From contig JACGCK010000008.1 of NCBI GenBank assembly GCA_014925825.1, positions 744,001 through 808,000 on the forward strand: a DNA stretch of 64,000 nt, read 5' to 3'. Of this stretch, positions 24,401 to 37,090 are shown one piece after another. A program made the translations under genes and the position numbers. A model generated the notes under the pieces. It did no database searches. It was given only the letters and a program-made list of their open reading frames with translations, and was not told the origin of the DNA. The stretch comes from Pholiota molesta. Taxonomy: Eukaryota > Basidiomycota > Agaricomycetes > Agaricales > Strophariaceae. Position 1 is the first letter of the stretch. Every line of letters starts with the position of its first letter.

Positions 24401-24750
24401 AGGACACGATGTTGGTCGCGTCGCCCGTTGACGAAGCGGAGACACCGCGGGCGTTGCATGCGGCTGGTCCTTCTCGGTTGCCCTCCCCGCCGCCAGTAGA
24501 CCAGACGACGGCGAAATCTACACTCATGCCTATATTAGACAGCGCCAAGAAGAGTAAAGTGTCCGAGCGCATACAGGAGTACGAGAGACGCATGTCTCTC
24601 GGTGAACCTACCTCGCCTCCTCCCACCAATTCCAAGCATAGAGAAGAACGTACAAAGAAGCGGGTCGAGGTGGATTATGGACTCGTTCTGCGGCCGAGTC
24701 TCTTCGTTGCCAATCCGGACCATCGATTGTCGAGGACATCCGATTCATGA
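21425..24750 (+). CDS. Kelch-repeat single-pass membrane protein with long cytoplasmic tail
   Basis: Three exons join in frame: 21425-21516, 21574-22499 and 22553-24750, giving about 1,071 residues. The start MSKGIYQWTLRFLLLPQSLL begins a signal peptide. Residues about 30-370 are Kelch/galactose-oxidase-type beta-propeller repeats: LFVYGGK, EILLFGGQYG, LVFIFGGEK, RILVFGGYSP, KIIIHGGSD, HLAVPSGGQVIFGFG. A Ser/Thr/Pro-rich stalk follows, then a transmembrane helix near 428-452 (AVGSSFGALSLVVIGLGAAYY) with a basic stop-transfer VRKRRR. The remaining 600 or so residues are low-complexity Ser/Pro/Arg-rich and likely cytoplasmic and phosphorylated. The outside-propeller, inside-tail plan resembles fungal polarity or wall-sensing Kelch proteins such as Axl2-like or Tea1-like proteins only in outline. 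Function is not known. Confidence 0.85.
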
Positions 24751-27700
24751 GACTCTCCGATCCTATACTCTGATTTTCCCCAGTTCCTGTAATTATCGGT
24801 ACAACCACTCGGTCTACCGACTATCTTCCTCAAAACTCGCTCTGTTGCCTCCCTCGCCTTTATCCTTGTTGGCATTGGCTTTGTATGACCACTATCACCA
24901 CCACCCCTGTTATGGTTCTATATAACACACGGACAAACTAGATCGCACACCGTACAATGTTCAGGTCCGGAACCTTTTTTGCATTTCTTTTGCTATTTGT
25001 TTGAAGTCTTTGTCTCCTTTCTCATATGACTCATTTACGATACTGACGAATTGCTGATTATATTATTACGTTCGATGTCCTTTTCACCATATCCCCGTGA
25101 AGGTTGTCTCTGATCTCAATCTCTTGAATTGCGGACTCTTGCTGTACATTTTCCAAATCTTGGTCTCCTTGTCGTACGAAGATATCTTGTCTGTATTGCC
25201 TGTATGTATATTTGAAGTCATCGTTGAATGGCCTTGTTTGTTCGGCCACATACCAAATCCTGTTCAGGAACTTATCCCGCCCCATGGTGCCATTCATGAC
25301 GAGCGCCTAGAAGCTACATATTGTAAACAAACCCTGGAAAGTTGAAACTTGATGATGAGATTTAAGTATGATTCCCAATACCCCGCCGTAGAGGGATTGC
25401 ATTGAAAAATTTAAAATTTAAAAAATAGATGAATCCACTTTTCGTAAGCGCGCGCTCACCGTTCGAGCGCCTATGCACAGCAAGCGCTCTCGATGTTCGG
25501 CTTGTTCGGGCTATTCCGGATAGGTACAGCCTCGTTGTAACCCTTGACCCAGGTTGATTGCTTCCGCCCCACGCATGGGTCAGTCACAGCGCCCAACCTC
25601 TTTCTTCTTGCCACCATCGTCGGTTTGCCACCGTCGTCGAGTTGCACGGTCTGGCCTCCTCCTCTTTGATTTCTGGTCTAGTCGCTTATCGTCTCCACCT
25701 AGTCAAGCTCAAATCTTAACACCTTGCATTGCGTGAACTCGAAAGAAACCCTTTTATGTTGGTTGAAAAACTGGTGCAAATCGTGCGATGTACCTCGTTG
25801 CACGATTTTCTCCGATTTTTCAATCTCTGATGTTGGTTTCGGTTTCATGCAAATTGAGATTAAGTTGGTTTCGTATGAATCATTCTCAAGCTCTGTCGAG
25901 CTCGCTGTTGTTCGCCAGTTTTACATTGGAACCCATTACAAAATTGTTGAAAAAATTGAAGATAATTGTCCATGCGCACTTTTGCGATGTTGGGCAATGT
26001 CTTCACTTTAGGCAACTTGTTTGACATTGGCTCCAATAGAATAGGCACACAGTGTGCACGACAATATCTGCTTCATATCCTGCGCGCACACTTGCTGTCT
26101 GGATGCCAACTGGCTGCTCTATGTCTATGACCACAGCTGCGGAAATTACGAGAGGATGGGCCCTATCGTTATCTCGTTATCTCCCATAATCACAGACTGC
26201 GCACACAGTGAACACTGGAACGTAGAACCCGCTGTAATTCCACAGCCTGCGGAATTTTAGAAGCTACCGTTACGTGCTTTTCTGATACTCCGGGCCTTCG
26301 CAGAGTCACACCGACACTTTTAGAATGGCGCCATAAACCCATTGGAAGCACTGTCAGCGAGGATACCTCGAGCTGGAAGCTCCTGCTTGTCAAATCTCGA
26401 GAAAGCTACTGGCTACTGGTGACAATACTTCATTGCGCATATGAACTTCAAGTTCAAGTTTGCGCGAAGTCGGTCGTGCCGCCTTTTCATCAACTAGCTG
26501 CGAACTTTCCTGGCATCTTTTCCCCCATCACAGATCTGTTATTCTATCATCATTATCTGATGACGTCTGGGTGATAACGATTCTTTTTTGGTGTGTGATA
26601 TGGACCGCACGCAGCCAGTCTTCTATTAGGATTCTATATTAGTTCTATCAAGGTGTGCATATCCCTTACCCTTCTTCAAAGCATGCACGAATCAGAGTAT
26701 TCATCGCTAAGGCGGAAGGCGCGGCTGACTGGCTCTGTGATCAAAGCTTGAATAAAATTTCTCTGGAACTCCGTACCTATTGCATTGCTTGGTCAAGAAT
26801 CTTCTTGTGGATCTGAGGACTGTAAGTGATATCAGATTGTGGCTTGCTTTTTGAGCATAGACGCGTATGCAAGCCTTGTGTGTAAACTTCGGTTTCACGC
26901 TGCGGGTACCACATTGAGCTTGAATGACTTGGAGGTTGGCGGGTAGTGACGACGGGCCTCAGCCGGCCTCCCCCAAAAGTCGAACTTCCAGACTTTGACT
27001 TCACAATTGGATCGATTTCGGATAAACGGTGGTTAGGGTCATTTGGGAACGAGGGCTGAATGTGGGGTGAACTTTAATTCATCAGGGGTCAATGGTACGC
27101 CACGCCTTCACAATTCGAGATTACTTCGATTTACCTCCTTTGAGATAGACCCCCCTCCCTCATGCAACCGTGACACTCGTCTGGATATCCGCGAAGGTAT
27201 ATGTATAATGTATTCCAAATCCGCCATCGACATCTCAGAAACGGTGCCATGACTCCTTCATGGTTTAATGGGCATCCCGGAAAGACCCACACTGAACGTG
27301 TTCGAAGCCTACCGACCTTTGGGATGAAAAATAACGGCATACTGCAGCGGAAAATTATTTTGCTTTCGATTAGGCTCGGGAACTGTGCTTATATCGACGT
27401 ACTCGTATATGGTTGGCCTAGACTTGCTCGCGAAATTTGGCCTCTGGCTTCGGCATGCGGAATATGCATATTTTGAGCTATGCGACTTTGAACCAGACAG
27501 TCCGGTCAGGCTTTGCGACTGCGTCATTCCAGGACTCAGGATTGCAATGTAGTACTTTCAAACATATGTACTCTAGCGTCTATTAATTTCAAATCTCCAT
27601 GAGCCGTGACGCATGAGCCTGGGCCATGCTCTTCGTGAGACCCAATGCCAAATTAAATATCATCACAGACGTTGATTTTGATGACGGTATCTTTTAGCTG

Positions 27701-30145
27701 CTTAATACAACTAAACTAGGCAAAATATAAGCCTTAAGTAGCTGAAATAATGTTATCGCAACATAATCACATCGTCCTTTAGCGCTCAGCAGCACTAACT
27801 GATTGTTATGTGTTGATAAAGCCTTACTCTCAGCTTACTCTTCTTATAACGTAGAATTATGGTCTTTTCATTCGCAAGTTCTTAATTAAAACCGCCGTTG
27901 AATTGGGTACCGAACTAGACTAATCTATACTTATAATGACTGAATATGTCGAGCGAAACATAGCGAGCAAGGCCTGAAGATATACATCAATCTAACTCAA
28001 TAGCAACCCTCAGCCTCTTTTTTCGAACAAGTAACCCAGCTCCACACACTGCATGAGGAATACTTACGTTGCCACTTCGGTCGAAACTCATCGATAGTTT
28101 TCGGTTACTGCGTACAGTATTACCCACGCAACCTAATCTGACAGAGTTTGAATACGAATCAACCTTCAGGCGTTTAGTAACCACCAATAGTTACCGAAGC
28201 AAGGGAATGCGATGCAAACGCGGATGGCCTGCCTGATGATACTTGCTACAATCACCACTTCCTTATTGCTGGACTTTACACGCGTTTTACTTTCCGGACT
28301 CACCAGCTATATGGCGCGATCGCTAGGTAATCACTCTTGTATTCACCGTGTAGAAATGACCCTCAGATTTGTTCGCACATTCGTACACGAGTATGTTGCA
28401 TGGTCAAGAATTATCGAGGAAGTGGAAAATAGCTTTCAGAATGAAGGTCACCGGGTGGCGTTTTCCCCTTTCCTCCCCCTGCCGTTGTGCTTGAGGCTTC
28501 CGGTCGAGGAGCTTGAGCAGGGTGCCAGCAGTTGTGGGGATTCACCTGACCGGTGAATGACTGCGTGGGTGTTCAAGCTCAAGTAGTAGAACCAGCCACA
28601 GCGCGTGTCATCAGCATCTCGCGAACTTGAATACCATGCAGTTAGTATATAAAATGACAGATCGTCCGTGTCCTTTTTCCAGAGTTATCCTCCTTGGTTT
28701 TCCTCCTACATAGTCGCTTATTTTATCCACTTGACATACAGAATTATCAGTCGGCACAGTCGGCGCTTGGTCGGATCCATGGATTTCTCAGAGCCTCGAG
28801 GAAGAAGCAAGACACGTATCAGAGATGATTGTGGCTTATCTGTGAGTCACCATTCTGTTGATAGAACTCGTATCCTTGATAGATAGACAGATGGGTATGT
28901 ATCTCGTTCGTTCAACGTACCACAATCACAGGATCGGACATGAATTCTAACACAAGGAAAAATAACACACGAGCACCATCACTCTCCCATCTTGGTCTAT
29001 GAAGCAGAGATGAGCTCCTCGCCCAATCTCCCAACATGTGTACACATCGTGACGGTTCATCTTCAGCAAATCGACTCCGAGAAATACATTTATAAAAATT
29101 ATTTATTGAAAATTAGTATCATCTCCTGGTAGAAATCGGGTACGGTCCTTAGTAATGTTGATTAATTGCGCAATGCCTGCGGCGTTGACGAGGCTTTGGA
29201 GCTTTGTCTAAGCAACGTCTAAGGTCACCGAGGCGTATTTCGCGGGAGTAGCGCCAGGCGGAGGGCGCGGAACTCGAGGACTCTACGGCTTTACACAAGT
29301 GGGCTGAAAACGTGGCGAGAACATAGGAACACATGGTGGTTACACTGGCGCAGATGTTCTTCTCCTCACGATTTACTCTCATGAGAGTAGACAGGACGGC
29401 TTGACGATCAATGTCCTTACACTCGGATGGGCCCGCCAGATCAGGGACTGCACACACTGAACGATCTCGTTTCAAAATAATTTTGGGGCGAGCCTAAGCC
29501 ATCGGCTGATAGGCAGAAAGACTCATTGATTCTTTAGAGGCAGGTTGCATACCAATGTCAAGGCATTTTCCTTCAACAACGCTCATCGTGGATGCAGATC
29601 TGGGGTAAACGCCCACAAATGATATCACGTGTTTCGTGACCCAAAAAACTTAAAACTTTTAAAAAAGATAGAATTTTATTTTTATTGCCGGTGTTCGGGG
29701 TTCCAGTTGCCTGAAGTCATTACAGGATTGATCTGCACCTGTGACCTGAGGCGTGGTGTGAGTGGCCACACCTGGCGGCTGCTGCGTCTAATTTGGGCGT
29801 TACTGGATGTTCAGCCGCCCAACACGGATGGGCATTATATCCGAAGCGCGGGATACAATGCACACCAGTGCGGGTGAATATGGAAATGGGTTCTCATCGA
29901 TTTTTCTTACGACACAAGTTACAACCTGGAGTAGGTATGTAATACCTGGAAAGCATCTCCTTGGCGAAATACAATGACATTTGCGTATTGTGGCGTAAAA
30001 CATAGCCAGGTTTACTCGAGCTGGTGGCGGGCGCAAGAAATTTGCAAGAAACGGATATCGTTCATCTCGACGGACGAGGAAAAGTGTGGGTTTATTAAGT
30101 ATTTCGACTAGGTTGCTTATCATGACTCCGTGTAGGTAAGTTAGA
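24751..30145. other. 5.4-kb gene desert
   Basis: All open frames are short and lack family motifs or convincing splice joins. No RNA gene or long repeat was recognised. It should hold the 3' UTR of the Kelch gene and possibly noncoding transcripts or decayed insertions. Confidence 0.5.
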
Positions 30146-30753
30146 TCAGGCGGCCTCAATCTCAGCAATGAGCTTCTTCGAGTTTTCGTCGTCGACTTTG
30201 TTGAGGATCTGATAATAATAATAACACAAGGGTACGTAATTAATAGCTGATCAAGGTCTGGTCGCTTGGAGCGTACCTCGATGAGCTTGGAAACGTATTT
30301 CTCGTAGCACTCCTCCTTAGAGACGTCCTTGACAGAGGTCCAGGCCTCCCTGGTAGCGCGATCCATCAGTCTTTTCCATGTAGGAGACGAATGTTTGCAC
30401 CGCGATCAGTGAATAACTGACCACTTGTACTTCGCCGTAAAGTTGAGCATACCGGGGCGCTCCGTTTCGTTGTTACCAACCTTGGCTAAACAGGAAACCA
30501 ATCCACGCGTAAGCCGTCGGTTATAAAGCAATCAACTGTGCAGAAGCCGCCTACTCACCCTGCTTGAAGTACTTGTAGAACTAGATCGCAACGTAGAAAG
30601 GTGATCAGCAAAAGTTATCTACCGGGATGTTCGCGTAGATCAAACGCAATCGGCACTCACGTAGAGCTGGTCGTCCGAGGTAGGCTTGATGGGACCGTCT
30701 TTAGGAAGGTTCTGGATGATTTCTACAGCTTTGTTGAACTTGGCTTCGGACAT
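30146..30753 (-). CDS. ACB1: Acyl-CoA-binding protein
   Basis: Cytosolic carrier that binds medium- and long-chain acyl-CoA esters. Five exons on the minus strand (30753-30661, 30580-30559, 30485-30422, 30349-30277, 30208-30146) encode 104 residues from MSEAKFNKAVEII to AEIEAA. The second exon is only 22 nt. The family signature is complete: QLYFYKYFKQA, then NNETERPGMLNFTAKYKWEAW, then SKEECYEKYVSKL, including the Tyr, Lys and Trp residues that contact the CoA and acyl chain. The acceptor at 30350-30351 was chosen because it restores the conserved KWEAW; an earlier AG would create a stop codon. Product of the pathway initiated by the fatty acid synthase elsewhere in this window, but too distant to imply co-regulation. 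Confidence 0.93.
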
Positions 30754-31651
30754 GATGGATGGACGGTTGGTAGAGGAGATGTTCGTGCTCTGTTCCGGGC
30801 CACGACATGCTCGATTGGGCCTCGCTTATTTGATCCGACGATATACCTTATTTGGAAGGACTGGGCACTGACTGGGCGTCGTCGCTTGCCCATAGCTGTC
30901 CATTAAATACTCGAGGTATCAGGTATGTCTTCCACGAAAGCTGACAGAATCTTGGGGGAAACGACTCCTTTTTAATCTCACCCAGCCTCGCTGACAGCGG
31001 TCAGTCACAGCATCGCAGCCGTAGGAATTGTCGACATTTATAAAACTGCCAGTAGCATAGCAGAGCATAGCATCACTCATCCGTCGGATGTACAAAGCGG
31101 ATAGATAAGATTGGTGTGCAAAAATATTATTTCACAAAATGGAATAGTCGCTTTGATCGCACTGCCCTGCAAGCACAAAATTTGGTACTTAGGCTATGTT
31201 GGTGGCATGGAGTTGCAAGTCAGGCATTTTCTGGATAACACCACCTTAAAATAGACTAATTAAAATGAATCCCATATTAGATCGTGCACTTCGATGGATT
31301 CTGCACATTGGGTATAGTGAAGATCTGTTCACAACATTGTCAATACAGATCAAACATGTGAGGTGTAATAGGTAGTAAAATGTTGGTAAAATGTAGCTAC
31401 CTGTGCAATTGTATAACTGCCATAGAGTACCTTCTATCTTCGGCTATGGACAGAATATCTGAAATGCTGCGATGGACTCAACCGGGTTGGACGTATGGAG
31501 GCGGGGATGGAGGAGAGGCGTGACGCGTACGCGGGTGACAAGATCACATGCCCGTGTGTGGTGGAGAGTTTGGTCAAGCCACTGATCTGGCTGCCCCCAC
31601 CACTCCTCCGCTGGCTGCCTATCTCACTGGTGGCATCCGCCTCGGTAGAAT
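30754..31651. other. Divergent promoter region, ACBP / PH-domain gene
   Basis: About 900 bp between two divergent starts. Short ORFs only. It includes C/G-rich and A/T-rich stretches but no motif I can assign with confidence. Confidence 0.4.
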
Positions 31652-33443
31652 ATGTCTCCTTCAGCAGCGCCCCCAACGCCTCAGGAGATCCTACGGAAGC
31701 TGTCGGTGCACTCAGTGTCGAGATCCAAGGTACGTGCGTCCCTTGATTCCACCGTGCAGGCCCACAACGGCTTCCCTAGACCACACAATCATCAAACAAC
31801 CCTGTATCTGGTACAGAATCGGACTCGGATTCGATGCTCACACAGGACACTGTAGCGCCAAGCTCATTGCACGGTGGTGGGATGAGTATGCACGCCGGGA
31901 CCTCATCCTCACAGCCACCGCTTTCGTCAATCGCGGAACGCCGGTCGGACAGCGGAGAGGATACGGAGGACGAGGACGCAGTCGAAGGAGGGTGGAAGAC
32001 CGCCGACGTGCGCACCAAGCCTCGAAAATCAGGTGAAGAATCCGTCATCAAAGCTGGATATCTGTGGAAAAAGGGCGAGCGCCGGAAGGTATGCATCTGT
32101 CTCTTTGTTCTCTATGTTATGCGTTTTCTGATCCGGTTGTCATTGTCTGTGGCTTTTAGACTTGGAAAAAGCGTTGGTTTGTACTGCGCCCGGCGCATAT
32201 CGCCTATTACAAAAGTTCGGCGGAGTACCAACTGCTACGCCTCCTTGAGCTCTCTGATGTGCATTCGTGCACCCAGGTCAATTTGAAGCGCCATGACAAT
32301 ACGTTTGGTCTGATTTCCCCTGTGCGCACATTCTATCTCCAGGCATCGACTCCGCAGGAGGTGCATGAGTGGGTACAGGCAATCGAGGATGCACGGGAAG
32401 CACTTCTGGCCACATCAACGAGGACCTCTGCATCAACACCTCTTCCCATTCCTCGCCCCCGCATGGGCGATCCATCACATTCTACCTCGTTTATTCCGCC
32501 CCCTATATCATCATCCCCCAATCAACATTCATATGGCTACACTGTTACCTCTTCCGACTCTGAGGATGCCACGGGCTCGACGCAACAGGGTTACCAATCA
32601 ACTACGTCACCAACCCAGGCAGCATTTGCCCTCTCACCATCAAAGGTTGCACCCGTGCAGCTGAAGGACCCAACTAAAATCATTCTATCTGGGTATTTGA
32701 TGAAGTGTGGATCTAAACGCCGTAACTGGCGGAAACGCTGGTTTGTCCTGACTGGCGAGAAACTCGTCTATTCTGGGAGCCACATGGTATGTCGTTCAAT
32801 CTTTGCACATCTTTTTTCTTTTCTCTATGAGTGGCTGTGGAGTCGCCGCCGACGATCAGAAAAGAAAGACGTGCTAGCGCGTTGATTGAATGATTCCAGG
32901 GTGCTAACATGGAACATTCTATTTTTTCCCCTTTGTCTATTCTAGGACACCAAGCCCCACCGCCAATTCCCATTCAACGACATCCTCGACGCCCTTGAAT
33001 ACGACCTTCCAACATATGCCCATCGCCAGCCAGCCACGCCGTCCATAGCATCTCCGCCGCAGGGACTTGACAACGACGAGGGCACCCACGGCAGCGCTCA
33101 TACCTTCAAGATCGTGACGACGAAGCGAACCCTGCTCCTCTGTGCCCCGACGGAGGACGACGAGATCAAGTGGCTTGGCGCGATCCGCGCACTCATCGTG
33201 CGCCGGACAGAGTCAGGCCAGGTACCAGGGAAGCCTAGCAAGTCCCCTGCGCATTCGCCACGCGAGGTGGGCGGGTACGAGGCTGCGCAACAACACCACC
33301 AGCAACAGCAAAACCAGCCACAGCAGCCACAGTATTCGACGTCACCGCAGGGTGCCGGCATGGTGTCTGGCGGCCTCAAGGCGAAGGTGCGCCGGCTGTC
33401 GGCGGCGGGGTCGATAGGACATGAAGTGAAGGCCTCGTCATGA
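31652..33443 (+). CDS. Protein with two pleckstrin-homology (PH) domains
   Basis: Four exons (31652-31729, 31780-32088, 32160-32786, 32946-33443) join in frame into about 503 residues. PH1 covers roughly 114-213: IKAGYLWKKGERRKTWKKRWFVL and ends at the diagnostic Trp in HEWVQAIEDA. PH2 covers roughly 300-420: ILSGYLMKCGSKRRNWRKRW and ends in IKWLGAIRAL. Both first loops are rich in Lys/Arg (K-x-W-K-K-R-W), as in phosphoinositide-binding PH domains. The linker and the N-terminus are acidic and Ser-rich, and the C-terminal tail is Gln-rich. The likely role is as a membrane-recruited adaptor, similar in plan to other tandem-PH adaptors. No enzymatic domain is present, and ligand specificity cannot be read from sequence. 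Confidence 0.87.
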
Positions 33444-35540
33444 TCTAATGACGGCGGTGCTAGATCCCTTCGACTGGCTTCCTATCATATGCCTATCCGA
33501 CAGTCCGTTCTCTTGACGCCGCCGGCGGTGGGGAAGATCATGCTTGCTTCTCACTGCGCCATTTTGCGGATATCCTCTGCCTTTTACCCTTTTCATTAAT
33601 TACTGCCGGTTCTACTTCTATTCTCGTTCCGTTTTATTCTCATTCTTATTCCTTTCTTTTATCCCTTTGCGTTCTTTCTTGGACAGGGACATTATATCAC
33701 TATGAAGTACACAGATACCTTGTTCTAATTTATTTCCTGCCTGCGCTCGGATGAAGATAACGGCTATATGCAATACCCACATACATACCTTCCACTTGCC
33801 TCGGTGTGCTTCTTCCCGTTCGCATCTGCACTCCATCTTGAATGTGGGTTTTGTTTATTCTGGCTTCGTCTTTGCTCGGAGTTCCTGTGGATTCAAATGT
33901 TAATGGCGTCGTCTAGCGGCGGGATGGTTCATGGAGATATATTCCTACCTATTGCAGTGTGCATAGTATTCTTCGACAAAGCCCTTTGCCGGATTCCTTA
34001 TCATTCCATTTACTTCTTCTACCTATGTTTGTGGCTTCTGCCTTGGACCACCATCCGTCGTCTATCCCTTTCAACTAGGACCTTTCCCTCTTCTTTTCTG
34101 TTTCATGGATGCCCCTGCTATCACCCTAATTACTGATCTCGTTTCCTATTCCCCTATTCGCGATGCTAATGAAGCTTAATTGTAACAGTACTGCACTACT
34201 CTTCGGAATTGGATAAGATATGTCGACGGTCATGCATCTTTGTATGCTCCTTCCGGGCTAATTTATTCCTGAACGGATCTGCGAAGCCACCCAGATGTAC
34301 TGTGTATCTGGCCGAGAACCATGGTCCAGGCTAAATTAAGGTGTGTTTTAATACATTCATTGAGGACTTATGTCGGATGAAATCTCCAGACTCCACGGGA
34401 TGGGGATGGTGAGATCTTCGTCGTCCTTGCTTTCGGAAACGTTGCCGTGGAAGCTTTAGGTGTGCTATGATGTATCCATGATTAACTTGATATTCAGGAA
34501 ATCGCGGTGTTCAGAGCGGGTGAATGCTCGATCCTATCACTGGCCATCACGGCGTTCATGTCCTCGAACAGTCATCGCAATCATCATCACCACCGTCGCG
34601 AATTGTTTTACTCATACTTATCAACTTGTGCTCTCTACGTCAACGTACGGATTGAATGAAAGGATCAGTGAGTCAGGCTTATCAGTCGCATCATGATTGC
34701 ACTTGCGGTGGGCATTGGGGTGTATGGGATGCTTGCATACTGCGCACGCAAGGAATACCCACATTCATTTCGCCTCAACCCTCCTCAACCCTTCCATTAA
34801 TCAGGAGAGACTAGCCATGTATGTACAGCGTACCACTGTATTAATACTTAAGCTTTGAGGGGGTCCAATGATCATGCTATGCGAACATAAAGTTTGACAA
34901 AGCCTGCAGGGAGAAAGAAGATGCGCGCACAGTAAACCGTAAATTAAACGGGTGGGATCTGGGAAGATGCACTCGAAGGCGGAATCTGGCCTGGGAGAAG
35001 TGACATGATGTCGCGTCGGGCATATGTTCCTCCGCGTACTATCCTGTGTGTGCTATCTAGTTCTCACGTAGGATCGAGCACGCCAGGGCTTCCATACGTT
35101 GAACGAACGTTAAACCCACTTACGAGAGGGAGATACCAGTGCTCGGTCCTCGATTACTGCCAGGATCCTGCGCATTTGAGGTGGAATAGAACACGAGGCC
35201 CCCGTCGACTCTGCGTCGATGGCTGTACCGAGAAATCTACACTAAGAACTTGAAGTTAGAATAGTCACAGAAATAGGTAGATGGAGAATAGGTGTGCATG
35301 TATGTAGATATCGACGTATGTCTCCGTTGTCGGATATTAATTCATGTCAAAGACCTGCTGGAGCTGATGAACTGAATACGGGGTGCGTCCAACTTGAATA
35401 GCTAAAATAAGTTGATTGATCTCTCGGACCGCGAGCGCAGTGTGGCTCGCGGCATGCCACCAGTATAGTCACCCAAAGAAGACTTTTATTTATACGATAT
35501 GTCATCGGTATGTTTTGAATACCCGTCGAATCCTTGATAG
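33444..35540. other. Intergenic region, nothing recognised
   Basis: Holds the 3' UTR of the PH gene, with a pyrimidine-rich stretch at about 33590-33670. The remaining 1.8 kb has only short ORFs without motifs. Confidence 0.5.
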
Positions 35541-36137
35541 TGGGTGACTTTCCATAACTCTAACTTGAATATCTATCTCTAAATACATGGCAACAAGGGT
35601 CCTTGGCCGAGGTGCCGTTGACGGTACAACCTCCAAGCTGTCAACTGGCTTTCAAGTTGACAGGTCTAAATCTCGTATTTGGAAGAGGCCCCTACCCCCC
35701 CTCTTCCAGATTTTGAATTGTCAAAAACTGTCACCCGTTGCCATTCAGGACCCTTTTTTTCCTTTCTCGCCAGATGTCCCTTTCCGGCACACCGGCATCA
35801 ATGCCGACCCTAGCTCGGCGTCCTCCCGCTCATTGCCCTCACAGGTGCAACAGCTATGCCCGCCGGCTCGCGTTTTCGAGCAAAATTAAGGAACAGCATA
35901 GCCAGAGAATATTACTATTGACATCACAGTTTTATCTCCCAAAAATCGGATAGAATGCTTCAGAGAGCCTTGGAAGGACTTTTCGACGATCTCACCCATT
36001 GAATTCAAGATATCAACTCCAAATTTTGGTTTATGGGCGTTATGGAAATTCGACTTTTCACCATTTGAACTCCGACTGACGTCGCTTAACATTTCAAGTT
36101 CTAAATAATTCAAGTTATTGTTATGGAAAGTCACCCA
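35541..36137. mobile_element. Candidate 0.6-kb terminal-inverted-repeat element
   Basis: A 30-bp end at 35541-35570 (starting TGGGTGACTTTCCATAAC) recurs inverted at 36108-36137 with two mismatches. The 597-bp interior holds no convincing ORF but shows strong hairpins: CTGTCAACT/AAGTTGACAG at 35638-35663 and TGGAAGAGG/CCTCTTCCA at about 35680-35707. Size, matching ends and lack of coding fit a MITE. I do not see a clear target-site duplication. Confidence 0.6.
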
Positions 36138-37090
36138 GTGCTGGTTCGCGTCCCCAGAAATTAGAATTATGACAATATAAAGTGCGAGCAACCGTATCGC
36201 CGCGTTGTTAGTATGTATAACCAGTGTATCTGCATTGATTCTCGAATCTCGGGCCCGGGCGTAGGGCGCAGTGGGTTATGGTACAGAAATTGACGCGCGC
36301 TTAGATGACGGTAGCGCCGGTGAAGGCGGATATGTAGGAGGCGCTGCGCTGAGCGTACGCGTGTGCGTGTGCGTGGTACTACCGTACTAGTAATTGTGCG
36401 TGTTCTGTTGGCGTCCCGTTATCGGTGGTAGATCTTCAGGTACGATTGTCGTAGTAGCAGCCGTTGGGGTATATGACGCGGTGGTCGTGTATGGGCCGCT
36501 ATAGGTGCGCGGTGGCGTCGCATAAAAAAAAACAGGTTTCACAAAATCAAAAATTTCTGTGTACCGATGTCCTCCTAGTCTCCCGTAGGCAGACTCCGAA
36601 ATGCGGCTGATGATAAAGTCGATGTCCTCCACACACGCGCAAGTGGGTGTGTGGCGCGTCGCAAAGCAAACGGTGATGCGCGATCAATAATAGTCGATTC
36701 CTGTCTCTGTAGTGGATACATTGTACTTCGTGGACATGCGCGCGATGAAGAACGCTGTGTGGAAAGGTTATTTTACGGACAACGGACAAAAACGACTGAA
36801 TAGGATACAGCCTTTTGCATGAGGCAGGGACGGACCCCAGGCACTGCGGGCAGGGGGTGCTTTGTGACCGTGACAGAACAGGGCGTAAGGCTGCTGGTGT
36901 GTCTTCTTTCCTCTTACATCCAACCCTCACTTCTCTTTATAAGATGCCCTCATCCGCCTTGCTTGTCTCTTCCCTGTGAACCCCCTTGATACCGGTGCCC
37001 ACCGCTTTAGTTCTTGAATCCTTTTGCTATCGCACTTTTGACGCTTACCATACTTACGAGATAACATTCTCGTCGTCTACTCTACTAGTC
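36138..37090. other. Upstream region of first Zn2Cys6 gene
   Basis: About 950 bp, with a GT/GC-rich stretch near 36360-36380. No recognisable gene. It should contain the promoter of the transcription-factor gene. Confidence 0.4.

Noticed and set aside
35587..35889. 100-codon ORF inside the candidate MITE
   Set aside because: No homology recognised and it spans the two hairpins; unlikely to be coding.
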